The position numbers and the translations under genes were made by a program. From contig NZ_AP028679.1 of NCBI RefSeq assembly GCF_037076455.1, positions 3,673,501 through 3,737,500 of the forward strand: a stretch of 64,000 bases of DNA, read 5' to 3'. Shown piece by piece: positions 60,139 to 64,000 of the stretch. This DNA is from Desulfoferula mesophila (GTDB lineage Bacteria > Desulfobacterota > Desulfarculia > Desulfarculales > Desulfarculaceae). Numbering within the stretch: the stretch's first letter is position 1; the number at the start of each line of letters is the position of its first letter. Below the pieces are notes generated by a model. That model made no database searches, was not told the DNA's origin, and saw nothing but the letters and a program-made list of their open reading frames with translations.

Positions 60139-61307
60139 GCCGTAGGCAACTCCCCGGCCTCCCGGTAGATTTCCCCCAAACGCCTCATCAAATCTTCCCG
60201 CCGCAAATTCTCGGCCACCCAGGCCCGCCCCGCCCGGCCCATGCGCCGGGCCTCCTCCGGCTGGGCGGCCAGGCGGTCGGCCGCCCGGGCCAGGGCCGCC
60301 GGGTCGCCGGGGGGCACCAAAAAACCGTGCTCACCGTCCAGGAGCCATTCCGGCACTCCGCCCACCGCCGTGCCCACCACGGGCACTCCGCGAGCCAGGG
60401 CCTCCAGGCCCACGATACCCCAGGGCTCCGCCCATAGGCTGGGCAGCCACAGGCTCAGCGCCCCGGCCAAAAGCTGATTCATCCTAGCACGATCGGCCCA
60501 GCCGTCAAAGGAGAGCCTACCCTGGGAAAGCATGGCCGCCCGGGCCAACTCCCCGGCCAGGGGGCCGTCGCCCGCGATGCGCAACGGCGCGCCATGCCTG
60601 AACATTTTCGTGGCCTCCAGGGCCTGGCCCACCCCCTTGCGCCCCACCAGACGCCCGGCCAGCAGGTGATGGCGCCGGGGTGCCCCGGGCAAGGCCGGGG
60701 GCAGGTCCACCGGCGGGGGCAACACCCGCACCCGCTCCGGCTCCACCCCGGCCAGGGTCAGTTCGCGGGCCATGTAGCGGCTGAGCACCAGGATGCGGCC
60801 CATGCCCCGCAGGGCGTCCAGGCGGCGGCGGGTGAGGGCCAGCATGCGCCGCCCGTAGTCGGGCTGCTCGAAGCAGGCCAGGCAGGCCCGGCCCAGGGGC
60901 GCGCTACACAGGCGGTCGTCCGGGGTCAGCTTGCCCCGGCCGGGGCAGAACATGCGGTGGTCCTGCACGGTCATCACCGTGGGCGCGGACGAAGCGGCCA
61001 GTTCCAACAGCGCCGGGTCCATGAGGTTGTGCAGATGGATGAGATCGGGCCGGAACTCGGCGATGACCGCGGCTAAACCCCGGCAAGCGGCGGCCTCGCC
61101 CCGCTTTCGCAGGCCCCGGCGGGCTAGGCCCTTTACCCGTAGCCAGGGGCCGATCAGCTCTTGCTCGGCCACCGGCAACGAGCCGTCGTCAAAGCCCACC
61201 GCCAACAAGGTCTGGTGGGCCCCCTGCTGGTGCTTGAGCAGGCTTATGAGGTGGCGCTCCGCCCCGCCCCGGGCGGAGAGGCGTTCATGTAGGTGCAGCA
61301 GCCGCAT
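60135..61307 (-). CDS. Glycosyltransferase family 4 protein
   Basis: 390-aa GT-B glycosyltransferase. N-terminal RLLHLHERLSARGGAERHL is the acceptor-domain glycine loop of GT4 enzymes; LIHLHNLMDPALLELAAS and MTVQDHRMFCPGRG follow. The donor domain has HHLLAGRLVGRKGVGQALEA and the EX7E signature in EPWGIVGLEALARGVPVVGT. Likely adds a sugar to a surface polysaccharide or glycolipid. First gene of a transcript continuing through two unknown genes into hicBA. Confidence 0.86.
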   Translation of the reverse strand: MRLLHLHERLSARGGAERHLISLLKHQQGAHQTLLAVGFDDGSLPVAEQELIGPWLRVKGLARRGLRKRGEAAACRGLAAVIAEFRPDLIHLHNLMDPALLELAASSAPTVMTVQDHRMFCPGRGKLTPDDRLCSAPLGRACLACFEQPDYGRRMLALTRRRLDALRGMGRILVLSRYMARELTLAGVEPERVRVLPPPVDLPPALPGAPRRHHLLAGRLVGRKGVGQALEATKMFRHGAPLRIAGDGPLAGELARAAMLSQGRLSFDGWADRARMNQLLAGALSLWLPSLWAEPWGIVGLEALARGVPVVGTAVGGVPEWLLDGEHGFLVPPGDPAALARAADRLAAQPEEARRMGRAGRAWVAENLRREDLMRRLGEIYREAGELPTA

Positions 61308-61354
61308 GGTCCCCGGCGGTCTCCCATGGCCGTCTAAGCATGAAATTACGAACC

Positions 61355-61384
61355 CTTATACCTCGTATCCCCCCCGCGGTACAA
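61355..61384 (-). promoter_or_regulatory. Candidate promoter of the glycosyltransferase-hicBA unit
   Basis: Minus-strand TTGTAC (61379-61384), 18-nt spacer, TATAAG (61355-61360), the -10 matching 5 of 6. It lies 48 nt upstream of the glycosyltransferase ATG. Confidence 0.5.
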
Positions 61385-61505
61385 GCCTTACAAAATTGTG
61401 AAAATCCCCCTGAAGGAAATACATGTCATCTCCTCAGCAATGGCAAGCAGTTAGGTGTCTATTGATACTGGTTACTGCTGTTTTTCAAAAACTCGAATTT
61501 GGGGG

Positions 61506-61535
61506 TTGACTCCACCATATGTTGTGGGTCAAGAT
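61506..61535 (+). promoter_or_regulatory. Candidate nrdD promoter with NrdR-box-like palindrome
   Basis: TTGACT (61506-61511) is followed by CCACCATATGTTGTGG (61512-61527), which matches the 16-bp NrdR box at 12 positions, and a weak -10 near 61530-61535. A box between -35 and -10 would allow repression by NrdR. Only one box was found, whereas NrdR usually uses two. Confidence 0.5.
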
Positions 61536-61775
61536 AAGTCCCGTACAAGATAGCGGGTGCGTGGCGGCTTTTTGGGAGTCGCCGAATTTCGGGAGGAACG
61601 GTTGAGGCAAGCGGGTGAAAAAACCGGAAAAGGCCGACCGGCTCTCGAAGCGGGCCCCATGGACGATATGCGCGCGAAGGACCGGGTCAGAATAGCACTG
61701 TCCCGCGCCCTCGGCAAACCCCAGTTCCGGGCGGTCCGCTAGTCATTGCTGGCCCCTGACGGCAGGAGAGAACAG
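61536..61775 (+). other. Long nrdD leader with hairpins and a possible 61-codon ORF
   Basis: About 240 nt of leader. GGCGGC/GTCGCC (61563-61583, one G-U pair) can form a hairpin, followed by CCGAATTTCGG. A frame from GTG 61557 to TAG 61742 encodes a basic 61-aa peptide (ending LSRALGKPQFRAVR) without recognisable homology. Its stop is 33 nt before the nrdD ATG. It may be a leader peptide, a structured regulator, or nothing. Confidence 0.35.
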
Positions 61776-63917
61776 ATGGCCGAGCTAAAGGTAGTTGAAG
61801 GCAGCAAAAAGGATCCCATCCTCAGCTCCGAGACCACCGACATGGCCCTTTTTGTGCGCACCAGCGCCGAGGAGATGGACTCCTGGGACCGGGCGCGCAT
61901 CGAGGACGCCCTGATCCGGGAAACCCAGCTTGACGACATCACCGCCAAGGAAATCGCCGCCGAGGTGGAAGAGCAGATCGCGGCGGCGGGCATCAAGATG
62001 GTCACCGCCCCCCTGATTCGTGAGTTGGTCAACACCAAGCTCATCGAGCGCGGCCTGGAAGAGGAGCGCCTGCAACACACCCGTTTGGGCGTGCCCCTGT
62101 ACGACGTGGACAACATGCTGCGCCTGCCCAACAAGGAGAACGCCAACGTTCCCCACGGGCCCGAGGCCACCAACCTCACCCTGGCCGAGAGCATCAAGAA
62201 GGAATACGCCCTGATCAGCGTGTTCGGCCAGGACGTGGGCGACGCCCACATGCGCGGCGATCTGCACCTGCACGACTTGGGCTTCGTGGACCGGCCCTAC
62301 TGCTCCGGCCAGAGCCTGGAATACATCAAGAAGTACGGGCTGAACCTGCCGGCCAGCCTGGCCCTGGCCAAGCCGGCCAAGCACCCCGAGGTGCTCTTGG
62401 CCCACATGGTCAAGTTCGCCGCCGCCCTGCAATCCAACTTCGCCGGGGCCATCGGCTGGGACGCGGTGAACCTGTTCTTCGCGCCCTACCTGGAAGGCCT
62501 GAGCGACAAGGCGGTCAAGCAGCTGGCCCAGATCCTCATCTTCGAGTTCAGCCAGCAGGCCGTGGCCCGCGGCGGCCAGGCCATCTTCACCGACATCAAC
62601 CTGTACTGGGAAGTGCCCAAGCACTTCGAGGACGTGCCGGCCATCGGGCCCAACGGCGAATACACCGGCAAGACCTACTCCGAGTACGAAAAAGAGGCCC
62701 AGCGCTTCGTGTGGAAGCTCTTCGAGGTCTACAAGGAGGGCGACGGCGCCGGCCGCCCCTTCTTCTTCCCCAAGCCCCTGGTGCACATCACCGAGAAGTT
62801 CTTCCAGACCGAAGGCCACATGGACTTCCTGCACCACATCTGCGACGTGGCCGCCGACAAGGGCAACACCTACTTCGTCTTCGACCGGGGCGAGACCGCC
62901 AAGATATCGGAGTGCTGCCGCCTTTCCTTCAAGCTGGAAAAGAGCGACATCGACGACGCCAAGACCCCCTGGAAGATGCGCTACAGCGCCCTGCAGAACG
63001 TGACCATCAACCTGCCGCGCATCGCCTACGAGGCGGCCGGCGACGACACCAAGCTGTTCCAGATTCTGCGGCAGCGGGTCAAGCTGGCGGCCAAGGCCCA
63101 CATAGAAAAGAAACGTTTTATCGAGCGCTTGCTCAGCTTCGGCAACCAGGGGCCCCTGGCCCTGCTGGCCATGCAGCTCGACGGCCAGCCCTACCTCAGG
63201 ATGCACCGGGTCACCTACCTCATCGGCATGGTGGGGCTCAACGAGATGGTGGTGGAGCACCTGGGCCAGGAGCTGCACGATTCCGAGGAGGCCATGAAGT
63301 TCGGCCTCAAGGTCATCGCCCAGATGAAGTACCTGTGCGACGAATACGCCGAGCGCGAGGGCATGCGCTTCGTGCTGGAGCAAACTCCGGCCGAGTCCAC
63401 CGCCTACCGCTTCGCCAAGCTGGATCTGAAGAACTTCCCGGAAAAGGCCAAGCACGCGGTCAAGGGCGATCTGTTCACCGGCGAGGTGTACTACACCAAC
63501 TCCACCCTGTTCAACGTGGGCTCCCACACCAACCCCATCGAGCGGGTCAAGCTGGAAGGCCGCTTCCACCCCCTGATCGAGGCCGGGGCCATCACCCACG
63601 TGTGGCTGGGCGAGCAGCGCCCCTCCAAGGAGTCCATGGCCAACTTCGTCATCAAGATCTTCCGGGAGACCAAGAACGACCAGGTGGCCTTCAGCCCCGA
63701 GTTCTCCTGCTGCAACAACTGCCAGAAGAACCACCGGGGCCTGCTGGACACCTGCCCCAACTGCGGCAGCGACAAGATGGACCACATCACCCGCATCACC
63801 GGCTACTTCACCAGGGTATCCTCCTGGAACAAGGGCAAGCTGGGCGAGCTTCGGGACCGCTGGCGCAACCAGGGCTTCTTCAGCGCCCCGCCCCAGGACG
63901 AGGCCAAGGTCGGTTAG
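61776..63917 (+). CDS. nrdD: Anaerobic ribonucleoside-triphosphate reductase
   Basis: Glycyl-radical enzyme (class III RNR) reducing ribonucleotides to deoxyribonucleotides without oxygen. 713 aa. An N-terminal ATP-cone region (LKVVEGSKKDPILSSETTDM; RIEDALIRETQLDDITAKEI) is followed by the barrel with HLHDLGFVDRPYCSGQSL and NFAGAIGWDAVNLFFAPYL. The zinc site is CCNNCQKNHRGLL...CPNCGS near residue 655, and the radical glycine is in ITRITGYFTRVSSW near the C-terminus. The ATG at 61776 has AGGAG 7 nt upstream. An activase gene probably follows. Confidence 0.96.
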   Translation: MAELKVVEGSKKDPILSSETTDMALFVRTSAEEMDSWDRARIEDALIRETQLDDITAKEIAAEVEEQIAAAGIKMVTAPLIRELVNTKLIERGLEEERLQHTRLGVPLYDVDNMLRLPNKENANVPHGPEATNLTLAESIKKEYALISVFGQDVGDAHMRGDLHLHDLGFVDRPYCSGQSLEYIKKYGLNLPASLALAKPAKHPEVLLAHMVKFAAALQSNFAGAIGWDAVNLFFAPYLEGLSDKAVKQLAQILIFEFSQQAVARGGQAIFTDINLYWEVPKHFEDVPAIGPNGEYTGKTYSEYEKEAQRFVWKLFEVYKEGDGAGRPFFFPKPLVHITEKFFQTEGHMDFLHHICDVAADKGNTYFVFDRGETAKISECCRLSFKLEKSDIDDAKTPWKMRYSALQNVTINLPRIAYEAAGDDTKLFQILRQRVKLAAKAHIEKKRFIERLLSFGNQGPLALLAMQLDGQPYLRMHRVTYLIGMVGLNEMVVEHLGQELHDSEEAMKFGLKVIAQMKYLCDEYAEREGMRFVLEQTPAESTAYRFAKLDLKNFPEKAKHAVKGDLFTGEVYYTNSTLFNVGSHTNPIERVKLEGRFHPLIEAGAITHVWLGEQRPSKESMANFVIKIFRETKNDQVAFSPEFSCCNNCQKNHRGLLDTCPNCGSDKMDHITRITGYFTRVSSWNKGKLGELRDRWRNQGFFSAPPQDEAKVG

Positions 63918-63932
63918 TTAGTTTGGGATAGG

Positions 63933-63967
63933 CCGGGGGGCGCTTTTGGGTCAAAAGGGCCCCCCGG
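63933..63967 (+). other. Hairpin between nrdD and the next gene
   Basis: CCGGGGGG (63933-63940) pairs with CCCCCCGG (63960-63967), with an inner CTTTT/AAAAG stem. No T-run follows, so a processing or stability role, setting nrdD against the next gene, is more likely than full termination. Confidence 0.5.
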
Positions 63968-63996
63968 ACCCCGCAGTAAACTTTAAAGGAAGCTTG

Positions 63997-64000
63997 ATGA
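63997..64000 (+). other. Probable start of the next gene, cut by the window edge
   Basis: AAAGGA (63986-63991) lies 5 nt before ATG at 63997, with only one codon visible. By gene order an NrdG-type activase is expected, but no residues can be read. Confidence 0.35.

Noticed and set aside
61440-61511. Second NrdR box upstream of the first
   Set aside because: No palindrome resembling the box was found at the expected spacing of about 31 bp.

Overview
The window is GC-rich chromosomal DNA, gene-dense, with many 1-14 nt gene overlaps and frequent GTG/TTG starts. It suggests a strictly anaerobic, Gram-negative bacterium of the Desulfobacterota (old Deltaproteobacteria). The evidence is a benzoyl-CoA reductase cluster, an anaerobic (glycyl-radical) ribonucleotide reductase, a selenium/selenocysteine gene set of the deltaproteobacterial type, full-length NifU with NifS, methylmalonyl-CoA epimerase, and a MurE with the meso-diaminopimelate signature. 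A Desulfarculales-like host is my best guess, from gene content only.

Layout. (1) 235-7667: an aromatic-degradation block, bzdNOPQ (class I, ATP-dependent benzoyl-CoA reductase), a 2x[4Fe-4S] ferredoxin and, after a terminator-like hairpin, a large NAD(P)H-type flavo-iron-sulfur protein that probably reduces the ferredoxin, plus a small CxxC protein. (2) 7741-8571: an exported phosphodiester glycosidase-like protein. (3) 25578-8706 on the minus strand: a complete, tightly packed division and cell-wall (dcw) cluster, mraZ-rsmH-ftsL-ftsI-murE-murF-mraY-murD-ftsW-murG-murC-murB-ftsQ-ftsA-ftsZ, headed by a clear MraZ operator overlapping a promoter. (4) 26212-31006: an HU-like protein, a HsdR-N-like protein, two acetyltransferases, a QueG-like Fe-S protein, a sugar epimerase and the selenium protein YedF. 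A structured 110-nt element follows. (5) 31348-36891 minus: a methyltransferase, a DUF401 transporter overlapping a MAF/DUF115 protein, an exported protein and an SH3-anchor protein. (6) 37340-47100: 3-hydroxybutyryl-CoA dehydrogenase, a three-gene TIM-barrel/isochorismatase/methyltransferase operon, mce-nifU-nifS, two methyltransferase-type genes, purB and a lipoprotein. (7) 47114-51863: a membrane diguanylate cyclase, a phasin-like protein and a UbiB-family kinase. (8) 52033-54486: a selenium operon of a LysR regulator, an HAD-like protein and a SelD that is itself a selenoprotein (in-frame TGA with a SECIS-like hairpin). (9) 54534-57060: a complete IS21-family insertion with tandem terminal repeats and a 5-bp target duplication, next to a decayed IS481-type transposase fragment. 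(10) 57327-61307 minus: Fe-S protein, universal stress protein, TetR, reversed hicB-hicA, two unknown genes and a glycosyltransferase. (11) 61506-64000: an nrdD gene behind a candidate NrdR box and a long leader; the next gene begins at the window edge.

How it fits together. The bzd block would reduce benzoyl-CoA with ferredoxin electrons, and 3-hydroxyacyl-CoA dehydrogenase and methylmalonyl-CoA epimerase fit downstream acyl-CoA oxidation. The selenium genes would supply selenophosphate for selenoproteins, SelD included. The most notable observations are the class I benzoyl-CoA reductase in a probable obligate anaerobe, the selenocysteine-containing SelD, the MraZ operator, and the unexplained structured element at 31214-31323.
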